Shown: in pieces, positions 1 through 7,361 of the stretch | Layout of the letters: each line of letters opens with the position of its first letter | Numbering within the stretch: the first letter of the stretch is position 1 | From: a bacterium | GTDB lineage: Bacteria; Vulcanimicrobiota; Xenobia; Xenobiales; Xenobiaceae | Direction of reading: 5' to 3' | Assembly (NCBI GenBank): GCA_017444165.1 | Contig: JAFSXH010000108.1 | Coordinates: forward strand, 1 to 9,486 | DNA: 9,486 nucleotides | Program-made: the position numbers and the translations under genes | Notes under the pieces: generated by a model | The model's input: only the letters and a program-made list of their open reading frames with translations | Databases searched by the model: none | Told to the model about the DNA's origin: nothing

Positions 1-1
1 A

Positions 2-1318
2 AAAAAGGTTACTAGCGTTGTTTTAGGATTAGCTAAACAAGGCTCGCTTACACAGGAAACCTCCTTAACGGGCCACTTAGAGTCCGTGGATAAAGCCAAT
101 GTCGTTTCGCGTGTGGCAGGCAGAGTTCAGGACGTTTTAGTGCGTGCTGGTGATAAGGTCAGCAAGGGCCAGTTGTTGGTCCAGTTGGACAACAGTACAC
201 AGACCACCAAAGTCAATGCCGCAAAGGCCGCCCTGGCACAGGCTAACGCGGGACTGGTGCAGGCTCAAGCTAATTATCACGCCGCCCAAACCAAGGTGGA
301 GCAGGCCAAGGAGAGCGAGGGCATTATTGATGTGTCTTCCTCTTTGGAAGTGCAGAGAGCGCGTCAGGGAGTGACTCAGGCGGAGGCCAGTCTAGCTAGT
401 GCACAGGCCAATTACGATGATGCCCTTTACAATATGCGCCGCCAACAGGATCTCTTCGCTAAGGGAGCTGTTTCCAGTTACAACAGAGAACAGGCTGAAT
501 TGAGAGAACGCACCAGTTTTGAGCAGTTAAAGGCCGCTAAGAGTGGTTTAGCCACTGCTAAAGAAGGGTTGCGCATAGCGGAGAATGCTCAACGTCAGGT
601 CTCAATTTCTAAGGGCGATGTCAAAAATAGTTTGGCGGCTTTAGAACAAGCTGCGGCCGCTGTAGAACAGGCTAAGGCTTCGGTTGTATCTGCCCAGGCT
701 TCTTTGGAGGCGGCGGTCATAGATTTAGAAGATATGGCGGTAAAGTCTCCCATTACGGGTACAGTTACAGTGCGCAACGTGGAACCAGGCCAATCTCTAG
801 GAGCCAATGGAGCCACTCTATTTACTATAGTTGATAACTCTAAATTGGAGATGATCTCTTCCGTAGATGAGCAATTTCGTCCTTACATTAAGCCAGGTAC
901 AAAATTAGAACTTAAAACTAATATTGTCAGTGATAAAGTACCTGCCAAAGTTATTGATGTTATTCCCGCTTCCGATCCTGCCAGTCATACTATTAAGGTT
1001 CGTCTCTCCATACCCAATACTACGGGGATGTTAGTCGAGGGAGCCTATGTTGAGTCTCCTATTCCTATTAAAGAGATCAGCGGAGTTATAGTGCCTCGTG
1101 AAGCTGTTACGGTCTCGACTACAGGAACTTTCGTTATGGCCTTTGAGGGTGGTGAAAGTGAAGGAACGGCTAAACGCTATCCTGTCGAATTGTTGTACTC
1201 TACTGCTGAAGAATCGGTTGTTAAGGGTATCACCCCTGGTTTAAAAGTTGTCACTTCGGGAGCCATAGATCTCGTTGACGGTGAATCCTTAAAAGTAGAA
1301 GAGAATGGGAAAGATTAA
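2..1318 (+). CDS. RND efflux periplasmic adaptor (membrane fusion protein), 5' partial
   Basis: This is the periplasmic adaptor that links the RND transporter encoded next to the outer-membrane factor. The frame is open to the left edge, and the codons before the GTG at 86 already read as adaptor sequence (GSLTQETSLTGHLESV). The true start and signal peptide therefore lie outside the window, and the GTG at 86 is not the start. Numbering from that GTG, residues 8-35 form the first half of the lipoyl domain (VSRVAGRVQDV, GDKVSKGQLL). Residues 40-212 are a long Ala/Gln-rich coiled-coil hairpin. Its tip carries the TolC-docking pattern RxxxLxxxxxxS (R119, L123, S130). Residues 219-250 close the lipoyl domain (VKSPITGTV, VEPGQSL), followed by the beta-barrel (about 253-330) and the membrane-proximal domain (about 331-405). 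The hairpin arms, near 80 residues each, are longer than in AcrA-type adaptors. The stop lies 3 bases before the transporter start. Family assignment is firm; substrate is unknown. Confidence 0.93.
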   Translation, partial: KKVTSVVLGLAKQGSLTQETSLTGHLESVDKANVVSRVAGRVQDVLVRAGDKVSKGQLLVQLDNSTQTTKVNAAKAALAQANAGLVQAQANYHAAQTKVEQAKESEGIIDVSSSLEVQRARQGVTQAEASLASAQANYDDALYNMRRQQDLFAKGAVSSYNREQAELRERTSFEQLKAAKSGLATAKEGLRIAENAQRQVSISKGDVKNSLAALEQAAAAVEQAKASVVSAQASLEAAVIDLEDMAVKSPITGTVTVRNVEPGQSLGANGATLFTIVDNSKLEMISSVDEQFRPYIKPGTKLELKTNIVSDKVPAKVIDVIPASDPASHTIKVRLSIPNTTGMLVEGAYVESPIPIKEISGVIVPREAVTVSTTGTFVMAFEGGESEGTAKRYPVELLYSTAEESVVKGITPGLKVVTSGAIDLVDGESLKVEENGKD

Positions 1319-1321
1319 GCT

Positions 1322-4300
1322 GTGAGTATTTGGGAATTTTGTATCAAGCGGCCCGTTTTCACTACGGTGCTAATGTTGAGCTTGGTCTTAGTCGGTATCA
1401 TGGGCTATACACGTATGGGTGTAGACTTGATGCCAGACTTTGATGTACCCGTCGTCAGTATATCCACTACTTACATCGGTGCAGATCCAGAGGTTATGGA
1501 TCAGGATGTGACCGATGTTATTGAGGAACAAGTTGGTACTTTAGAGGGTATCAGGAGCATTACCAGTGCCTCTTATGAAGGTTACGCTACGACTACTATC
1601 GAGTTTGAACTATATCGAGATATTGATGTGGCCACTCAAGAGGTGCGCGATAAGGTCAGTATTGCCGAGCGCGATCTTCCCGATGGTATTGAAAAGCCTA
1701 TCGTACAAAAGATTGACCCCAACGCTCAGCCGATTATCTATCTGTCTTTGAGCGGTGATGTGCCTTATCAGAGACTTTCACAGATTGCCGATCTGCGTTT
1801 GAAAAACCAAATTCAAAATGTCGGTGGTGTAGGTAGCGTATATCTCTACGGTTTCCGTGAGAGGAATGTGCGTATTTGGCTAGACCATGATGCCATGGAT
1901 AAGTATGCCTTAGGGCCTATGCAGGTGGTGCAGGCTCTGGGTGTTTGGCACGTTGAGTTGCCTGGTGGACGTATCGAGACTAAAGAGCGCGAGAGTACGA
2001 TCAAGATGAAAGGTGAGTACTCCAGCATAGATGAGTTGGCCAATATGGTCATCTCTTGGCATAATGGTTCTCCTGTGCGACTCAAAAACATTGCTAGGAT
2101 CGAAGATGGTGAGGAAGACGTTCGCTCCGCCTCTCGTGTCAATGGCAAGGCTTGTATTACTCTGGCGGTAGTTAAACAGACTGGTGCAAATAGTGTAGGT
2201 ATTGCTAAAGAAGTTATTGCCAGGTTACCTGAATTTCGTCTTAACATCCCCGCAGGTATGGATCTGGATGTCACCTACGACTCTACAGAATTTATCGAAC
2301 AGTCCGTTGAGGGTGTGGGCCACGACTTGATCTTGGGTGGTATCTTCACAGCTATAGTAATTTACATGTTCTTGCGCCACGTCAAGATGACTATTATCAG
2401 CTTGATCTCCATTCCTGTATCTCTGCTAGGTACTTTTGGCTTTATGTACTTCTGTGGATTTACAATCAACCAGATCACTATGTTGGCTATGTCACTGGCA
2501 GTAGGTATGGTTATTGACGATACTATCGTGGTTTTGGAGAATATCTTCCGCCACATGGAAGAAGACCATACCTTAACCTCTAGGAAAGCTGCTACTAATG
2601 GTACGGGAGAGGTAGCCTTTGCCGTTCTGGCCGCTACGATGAGTATCGCCGCTATCTTCTTGCCCGTGGCCTTCATGGGTGGTGTTATCGGACGAGTCTT
2701 CTTCCAGTTCGGTATCAGTATCGGTATTGCTATCTGTTTATCTTACACCGTTTCTATTACTTTGACTCCAATGCTCTGTGGACGTTGGCTAAAGTTAGAA
2801 CATCATGATAACTTTATAGTCAATCTGTTTGGCAAGATCCTCACTGGTTTAGATAATATCTACAGAGCGACGTTAGCTGTAGCTCTGAAGAATCGCTTTA
2901 CTAGGGTGATGGTTATTATAGGAGCTGTGGTCTTCTTCGCCTTCTGTCTATTTTTGGGCTCGATGGTCGGTCAGGAATTTTCACCCAACGCAGATAGAAG
3001 TGGTTTCTTGATCGCTATCAGTACGCCAGTAGGTTCTTCTATGGAGTTTACCGATGATAAGAGCCGCAAGATTGCCGCTATTGCCAGTAGTTATCCTGAA
3101 GTTAAGCGTGTGATGGAGATGGTCGGTAATACGAGGACGAGCGAAGTCGATGAGGCTACGGTGGTGGTACAGCTCGTACCTAGGAGCAAGCGTACGAGAT
3201 CTCAACAAGAGATCATGGATGATATGAGAGCCAAATGTGCCTTAGTAGCTGGTTGTAAAGCCTTCCCCTCTCACTTCCCCAGTATGGGCGGTGGCGGTCA
3301 GCGTCAATCTGACTTAACTTATGTCGTTCAGGGTCAAGATTTAGACAAGTTGGAAGAGATCAATAGACAGCTTTTGGACTTGATCAATTCTAATAAGAGA
3401 TTAGCCGACTCTGACTCTGACTTAGAGCTCATACAGCCACAAGTTCAAGTTTATCCCAGACGCGATGCCGCCGCCGATGTCGGTGTCACCACCAGCGATA
3501 TCACTAGTGCTGTGCAGATCATGATGGGTGGTGTCGATGCCGCTAAGTTTAAAGTGGGCAGTAAGCGTTACGATATACGTGTCAAAGCCGAAGATAGTTT
3601 CCGCACTAATGTCGATTCTATGAAAAATATTGTCTTGCGCACAGCTTCGGGCAAAGAAGTTAAACTTATGAGCGTGGCCAATGTTGTAGAGAGTGTAGGC
3701 CCCAAGACGGTCAACCGTTTTGATCGCATGCGTTCTATCAAAATTACTGCTAACTTAGCCAGTGGCAGTGGCTGGACGACTGGTCAAGCTGGCGACTGGT
3801 TCGAAAGTGAAGCTAAAAAGATTCTGGTTAAGTATCCTGGTTACACCATGACGACCACGGGTATGACGAAGATTCAAAAAGAATCTATGCAATACATGAT
3901 ATTTGCCATGTACTCAGCGGTAGTTATTGTATACCTAGTGTTGGCCGCCCAATTTGAATCGTTTATTCACCCCTTCACGATCATGATGACTGTACCCTTA
4001 GCTTTAGGTGGTGCGTTGATAGGCCTCTTTGTCTGTCACCAAAACTTGAGTGTCTTTGCTCTAATCGGTATGATCATGTTGATCGGTATCGTCACTCGTA
4101 ACGGTATCTTGCTAGTAGAGTTCGCTGTGCAGTTGCGCGATGAAGGTTTGACTCCGCCAGAAGCCATGTTGAAAGCTGGTCCTTTGCGTCTGCGTCCTAT
4201 CTTGATGACCGCTCTCTCTACTATTATCGGTGTTGTGCCTGTAGCTTTGGGCCTCTCCGAAGGTGGTGAGGTTCGTGCGGCTATGGGTGTAGCGGTAATT

Positions 4301-4528
4301 GGTGGTATGTTGATTTCAACATTTTTGACACTCTTTATTGTACCTGTGGCGTACATAACTTTTGATGGTATCTTAGAGCGTGCATTCAAGTTATTATCCT
4401 TCTTCGGTTTCAAGCCTCACAATGATAGTGAGGATGAAGAGGAAGTTAAGACTGATAGTGTTGACTTGAAGAAAGCCAGTGACATACGTTCAGGCAAAGT
4501 GATTAAAGATTCTGGTGATAAGGAGTAG
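1322..4528 (+). CDS. RND-family multidrug-type efflux transporter (HAE-1/AcrB-like)
   Basis: This is the inner-membrane proton/substrate antiporter of the tripartite pump. The N-terminus (MSIWEFCIKRPVFTTVLM) matches the family start, and no in-frame ATG occurs until residue 18, so the GTG at 1322 is the start. Only a weak Shine-Dalgarno (GGGA near 1307) precedes it, and the adaptor stop 3 bases upstream suggests translational coupling. Membrane segments fall at about 13-32, 336-352, 358-380, 385-407, 432-452, 459-485, 528-546, 858-876, 883-905, 910-933, 955-977 and 987-1015. Two large periplasmic porter loops (33-335, 547-857) give the usual 12-segment duplicated layout. The TM4 proton-relay pair is D399-D400 (GMVIDDTIVVLEN). 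In TM10 the usual lysine is R926 (GIVTRNGILLVEF). An acidic, charged cytoplasmic tail covers about 1033-1068. No His/Met-rich metal-binding stretches are seen, so a drug, lipid or small-molecule substrate is likelier than metal, but this is inference. Confidence 0.96.
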   Translation: MSIWEFCIKRPVFTTVLMLSLVLVGIMGYTRMGVDLMPDFDVPVVSISTTYIGADPEVMDQDVTDVIEEQVGTLEGIRSITSASYEGYATTTIEFELYRDIDVATQEVRDKVSIAERDLPDGIEKPIVQKIDPNAQPIIYLSLSGDVPYQRLSQIADLRLKNQIQNVGGVGSVYLYGFRERNVRIWLDHDAMDKYALGPMQVVQALGVWHVELPGGRIETKERESTIKMKGEYSSIDELANMVISWHNGSPVRLKNIARIEDGEEDVRSASRVNGKACITLAVVKQTGANSVGIAKEVIARLPEFRLNIPAGMDLDVTYDSTEFIEQSVEGVGHDLILGGIFTAIVIYMFLRHVKMTIISLISIPVSLLGTFGFMYFCGFTINQITMLAMSLAVGMVIDDTIVVLENIFRHMEEDHTLTSRKAATNGTGEVAFAVLAATMSIAAIFLPVAFMGGVIGRVFFQFGISIGIAICLSYTVSITLTPMLCGRWLKLEHHDNFIVNLFGKILTGLDNIYRATLAVALKNRFTRVMVIIGAVVFFAFCLFLGSMVGQEFSPNADRSGFLIAISTPVGSSMEFTDDKSRKIAAIASSYPEVKRVMEMVGNTRTSEVDEATVVVQLVPRSKRTRSQQEIMDDMRAKCALVAGCKAFPSHFPSMGGGGQRQSDLTYVVQGQDLDKLEEINRQLLDLINSNKRLADSDSDLELIQPQVQVYPRRDAAADVGVTTSDITSAVQIMMGGVDAAKFKVGSKRYDIRVKAEDSFRTNVDSMKNIVLRTASGKEVKLMSVANVVESVGPKTVNRFDRMRSIKITANLASGSGWTTGQAGDWFESEAKKILVKYPGYTMTTTGMTKIQKESMQYMIFAMYSAVVIVYLVLAAQFESFIHPFTIMMTVPLALGGALIGLFVCHQNLSVFALIGMIMLIGIVTRNGILLVEFAVQLRDEGLTPPEAMLKAGPLRLRPILMTALSTIIGVVPVALGLSEGGEVRAAMGVAVIGGMLISTFLTLFIVPVAYITFDGILERAFKLLSFFGFKPHNDSEDEEEVKTDSVDLKKASDIRSGKVIKDSGDKE
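4520..4525 (+). promoter_or_regulatory. Ribosome binding site of the outer-membrane factor
   Basis: AAGGAG lies 9 bases before the ATG at 4535 and sits inside the last codons of the transporter, overlapping the region of its TAG stop. It fixes the start of the outer-membrane factor and implies that translation of the two genes is linked. Confidence 0.8.
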
Positions 4529-4534
4529 GATAGT

Positions 4535-6139
4535 ATGAATTACAATCGTTGGATAATCTCGACTATAGCCTTATCTCTAGGAGTAGTCGCTTTGAATTGT
4601 GGTGTCAGGGCTGAGGGAGTTGCTGAAGAAAAGGCTCTTGCCCCTGAATTGCCCGCCTACCAGGCTGGTTCTGTCCCCGAGGCCCCTTCTGGGGCTAAAG
4701 TTGAGTCTGGTGAATCTTTAGGCAAGGTTTTGCCTCTGGAAGTTGCCGATATTCCTGGAGCTCCCACTTACACTATGCGAGATGCCATGAAGATGGCCAT
4801 GGATAACTCTCCTACTTTGAGAGCCTCTAGAGCGGCTTACGAGCAGGCCAAAGGAGCCACGGAGGAAGCCAGGACTGGAGGTCGGCCTACAGTAGATTTT
4901 GGGGCCAGTTATATCTTTACCGTTCCCGAAGCTGCGGCCAATATGGGCGAAAATAGGATAGTCATAGGCCATCAGCACAATTACGGTGTCAATCTGACTT
5001 TGAGTCAGGTGATCTCCACTTTTGGTCGTTTGCATTATGCTGTTTTAGCTTCTCAGATGAGTGAATACAGTGCTCTGGAACAATATCGTCAAGCTCTGGA
5101 GAGTCAGTTGGCTAGGACGGCCAACAACTACTTAAATGCTCTTTTAGCTCAAGAAGCGGTGGTTATTGCCGCTCAACAATTAGATGCACAAACTTCTTCT
5201 CTCAAACAGGCTGAAGATCTCTTCGCTGGTGGCACAGTGGCTAAGTTCGATGTCTTGCGCGTTAAAGCGGCTAAAACTAGTGCTGAGTTGGCTTTGATAG
5301 AAGCCAAGAATGCTTTGCGTTTGGCTAAAGCAAATCTCTGCAGTGATATGGGATTGCCCCAAGGTACAGAGTTTAATCTGCATCACTTCGATTGGGCCAA
5401 GGTGCCTGTAGATATAGGTGGGGTTTATGATCTGGAGAGTTCGATAAACGATGCTTTAGAGCGCAGACCAGAAGTAAAAGCGGCCATATGGGCTAAAGAG
5501 GCCGCCCGCGCCCGTTTGGAGGCTTCGCGCAACAATCGCAATCCAACTTTGGCCTTACAGAGCGTCGTCAACAATACTCAGAAGACCTCTATGTCCTCAG
5601 GAACGACCTGGACAACGACTTTAGCGTTGCAGATCCCCATTTACGATGGCGGCGAGGAGAAGGCTCAAAGTAAGCAATTGGAAGCGGTAGTTGAGCAATT
5701 GGATAGTAACTTAGAGAATGTGCGTCGTGGAGTGCGCCTCGATGTTGAAAAGTGCTATTACAATTTAAACAGCCGCTGGGAAGCTATCTTACAAGCTGAG
5801 TCTGGTCTAGAGCAAGCCCAAGAGGCTTATCGTGTGGCTGAAGTGCGCTATGCAGCAGGATTATCTACTCCGACCGAACTGTTAGATTCTCAGACGGCTT
5901 TAGTGTCGGCTAAACGCAGTTTAGCGGTGGTTAAATACAATTATTTGGGAGCCAATGTCGATTGGATGTTGGCAACTTCGGGACCCTTCCCCTTCAAAGT
6001 TGCTGGGCCTATCGATAAATCTGATCTCAAGAGTGATCTTGAGGCTTGGTATGTCGATCCTACTGTGGAAGAAAACGAACCTGTGGAGTTGATAAATCCT
6101 ATCAAGGATAAGGATATTCCTGAAGCTGTGCATGAGTAA
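4535..6139 (+). CDS. TolC/OprM-type outer-membrane efflux protein
   Basis: This is the outer-membrane channel of the pump, forming a trimeric beta-barrel with a periplasmic alpha-helical tunnel. Residues 1-26 are a signal peptide: Arg at position 5, a hydrophobic core at 7-20, and a likely signal peptidase I cut after V24-R25-A26. Cys22 is not in a proper lipobox (ALN precedes it), so I do not call a lipoprotein, unlike OprM. A Pro/Ala/Glu-rich segment (27-78) leads into two outer-membrane efflux protein (OEP) repeats at about 80-275 and 298-482. Each repeat has a helix-hairpin tip: LFAGGTVAKFDVL at 229-241 and AAGLSTPTELLDSQ at 440-453. The second also has the family motif PIYDGG (368-373) at a beta-strand/helix boundary. 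A polar acidic C-terminal extension of roughly 45 residues follows the second repeat. Start and stop are clear, with a good ribosome binding site 9 bases upstream. It follows the transporter after 6 bases. Confidence 0.95.
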   Translation: MNYNRWIISTIALSLGVVALNCGVRAEGVAEEKALAPELPAYQAGSVPEAPSGAKVESGESLGKVLPLEVADIPGAPTYTMRDAMKMAMDNSPTLRASRAAYEQAKGATEEARTGGRPTVDFGASYIFTVPEAAANMGENRIVIGHQHNYGVNLTLSQVISTFGRLHYAVLASQMSEYSALEQYRQALESQLARTANNYLNALLAQEAVVIAAQQLDAQTSSLKQAEDLFAGGTVAKFDVLRVKAAKTSAELALIEAKNALRLAKANLCSDMGLPQGTEFNLHHFDWAKVPVDIGGVYDLESSINDALERRPEVKAAIWAKEAARARLEASRNNRNPTLALQSVVNNTQKTSMSSGTTWTTTLALQIPIYDGGEEKAQSKQLEAVVEQLDSNLENVRRGVRLDVEKCYYNLNSRWEAILQAESGLEQAQEAYRVAEVRYAAGLSTPTELLDSQTALVSAKRSLAVVKYNYLGANVDWMLATSGPFPFKVAGPIDKSDLKSDLEAWYVDPTVEENEPVELINPIKDKDIPEAVHE

Positions 6140-6145
6140 TAATTG

Positions 6146-6157
6146 AGAGGGGTGAGG
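6146..6157 (+). promoter_or_regulatory. Ribosome binding site of the TetR regulator, two overlapping candidates
   Basis: The 23-base gap before the regulator is purine-rich and offers two Shine-Dalgarno-like stretches: AGAGGGG ending 10 bases before the ATG at 6163, and GAGG ending 5 bases before it. Either supports the chosen start and suggests that the regulator can be translated independently of the channel gene. Confidence 0.6.
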
Positions 6158-6162
6158 TTAGT

Positions 6163-6747
6163 ATGAGTCGCAACAGTGACCGCAAGGAGCAACTTTTAGA
6201 TGTGGCTTCTGAATTGTTCTCTAAGTATGGTTTAGAGGGTACGACTACCAAAGATATTGCTCGTGAAGCTGGGGTGTCTCCTGGTCTTTTATACCACTAT
6301 TACTCTTCTAAAGAGGAACTCTTTTGCAGTCTGATTAGACGTTATAAAGAAGAACATGCAAAAAGGTTCGATATAGAAAAGTACAAGGACAAAGATCTGG
6401 AAAGTGGTCTCAAAGAGATTTTGGGCGATTTCCGTGATGAAGTGCATAAACACAGAGACACCTTGCGGATTGTATTTAGAACTGCAGCTATATTTCCCTC
6501 AGTTAAGGAAGTGTTAGAAGATATCAAGCACCATGATGACATATTAGTGCAGTTTTTTATGGCTAAGTGTGACTCTGGGGAATTAGCGGCTGATTTTGCT
6601 GTCGATAAAGTGGCTTCTATACTGGCTCATATAGTGGTTATGAGTGAATTGCACAGGGAATTTTTCGATCTCAATTTGGACAGTTTAGTGCATACGTTTC
6701 TATATGGAATCAAGGGAACCCCGCACTCAGAGGCAGACCCATTTTAG
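6163..6747 (+). CDS. TetR/AcrR-family transcriptional regulator
   Basis: This is a one-component, ligand-responsive DNA-binding regulator, expected to act in the cytoplasm as a dimer. Residues 8-55 are the TetR N-terminal domain. The helix-turn-helix lies at about 27-49 (TTTKDIAREAGVSPGLLYHYY), followed by the typical SSKEELF. Residues 60-185 form the helical ligand-binding and dimer domain, which diverges between family members and gives no ligand. The length of 194 is normal for the family. It is the last gene of the pump operon, co-directional and 23 bases after the channel gene. The likely role is repression of the pump, and hence of its own gene. Many TetR genes for RND pumps are instead divergent from, or upstream of, their target, so a distal position is less common. 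No operator can be identified, because the operon promoter lies outside the window. Confidence 0.92.
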   Translation: MSRNSDRKEQLLDVASELFSKYGLEGTTTKDIAREAGVSPGLLYHYYSSKEELFCSLIRRYKEEHAKRFDIEKYKDKDLESGLKEILGDFRDEVHKHRDTLRIVFRTAAIFPSVKEVLEDIKHHDDILVQFFMAKCDSGELAADFAVDKVASILAHIVVMSELHREFFDLNLDSLVHTFLYGIKGTPHSEADPF

Positions 6748-6760
6748 TGAGTAAAACTCA

Positions 6761-6806
6761 ACAATGCGCGGCTCTCAATATTTAATTATTGTGAGCCGCG
6801 CATTGT
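6761..6806 (+). terminator. Large GC-rich hairpin between convergent operons, likely bidirectional terminator
   Basis: Bases 6761-6780 pair with 6787-6806 over 19 base pairs with a single T/T mismatch (6775/6792) and a 6-base loop (TTTAAT, 6781-6786). The 14-pair outer arm is GC-rich (ACAATGCGCGGCTC). It sits 13 bases after the regulator stop and 21 bases before the end of the opposing TPR gene, so it can serve both strands. Neither side has a clean run of T: the plus side continues GCATTCAAAATAATTTT, and the minus side reads TGAGTTTTACTC. It may therefore be a weak intrinsic terminator, an RNA 3'-end stabiliser, or a member of a dispersed palindromic repeat. Confidence 0.7.
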
Positions 6807-6827
6807 GCATTCAAAATAATTTTAGAA

Positions 6828-7313
6828 TTATTGTGGGGCTATGGCTTCTAAATCGTGTTTGGCGTAAGCATTGTTAGGATCTATCTCCAAAGACTTGCGC
6901 AGAGCCTCGATAGCCTCTTCTGTTCTGCCTTTTTGGGCCAATATGTTGCCGCGCAGATAAAACACCATCGTATTGTTGGGATCTATAGCTGCGGTTTGAT
7001 TCAATTGCTCTAAAGCTAAATCTAAGTAGCCCCCGCCCTTCTGAGCGTAAAGATTGGCCAACATGATCCAGCTATTGATGTTCATATAATTCTCTCTCAA
7101 GCTCTTTTGCAAAAAATCCACAGCTGGATCGATAAAACCAGCGGCTCCGTAGATCTCAGCTAACTTGTAAAGAACTTCAGGATCGCGGGGATCAAACTTA
7201 TAAGCCTCGGTGAAATCCTCCACCGCTTCTTTTATTTCACCATTCTCATAATGACGCTTACCGCGCTCGCGATGGATCTCAGCCATACGCAGATGTTCAT
7301 TGTTCATACTCAT
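6828..7313 (-). CDS. Small soluble TPR-repeat protein
   Basis: The 161 residues are almost entirely tetratricopeptide repeats: about 12-44, 45-78, 79-114 and 115-148, then a short capping helix (AYAKHDLEAIAPQ). Typical repeat ends are seen (KFDPRDPEVLYKLAEIYG, AIDPNN, EIDPNN). There is no signal peptide or membrane segment, so it should be cytoplasmic and act as a protein-binding scaffold. No partner or function can be read from it. The start is uncertain: the ATG at 7313 has no good ribosome binding site, and another ATG two codons on (7307) is equally possible. It lies 48 bases downstream of the flavoprotein gene in the same direction, which suggests the same transcript. It converges on the TetR gene across the hairpin. 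It is clearly a real gene by repeat content. Confidence 0.88.
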   Translation of the reverse strand: MSMNNEHLRMAEIHRERGKRHYENGEIKEAVEDFTEAYKFDPRDPEVLYKLAEIYGAAGFIDPAVDFLQKSLRENYMNINSWIMLANLYAQKGGGYLDLALEQLNQTAAIDPNNTMVFYLRGNILAQKGRTEEAIEALRKSLEIDPNNAYAKHDLEAIAPQ

Positions 7314-7361
7314 GACCGCTCGCTTCTGCTTAGTAAACTTATAACCTGCCTACATTGTATA

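Noticed and set aside
86..88. GTG at 86 as the start of the adaptor gene
   Set aside because: The frame is open to the left edge and the preceding 28 codons already encode recognisable adaptor sequence. No signal peptide follows the GTG and no ribosome binding site precedes it.
1846..2274. Minus-strand open frame of 142 codons inside the transporter gene
   Set aside because: It is an antisense shadow of a strongly supported RND gene, with a composition typical of a reversed coding strand and no recognisable domain. The same applies to the minus-strand frames at 2362-2676, 2981-3208 and 4036-4413.
1322..4528. Heavy-metal (CusA-like) RND pump
   Set aside because: No His/Met-rich metal-binding stretches are seen in the transporter, the adaptor or the channel. 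Overall motifs fit the HAE-1 type, although substrate class cannot be proven by sequence.
4595..4606. Lipoprotein signal at Cys22 of the outer-membrane factor
   Set aside because: The residues before the Cys are A-L-N, which does not fit a lipobox (Asn at -1). A signal peptidase I site at V-R-A fits better.
6815..6832. Second small palindrome AATAAT/ATTATT near the end of the TPR gene
   Set aside because: It has only six A-T pairs around a six-base loop. It is too weak to call a terminator and is likely by chance in AT-rich sequence.
7314..7361. Separate minus-strand promoter for the TPR gene in the 48-base gap
   Set aside because: TATA-like strings occur (TATACA, TTATAA), but no matching -35 element is seen at the right distance, so there is nothing firm to annotate.
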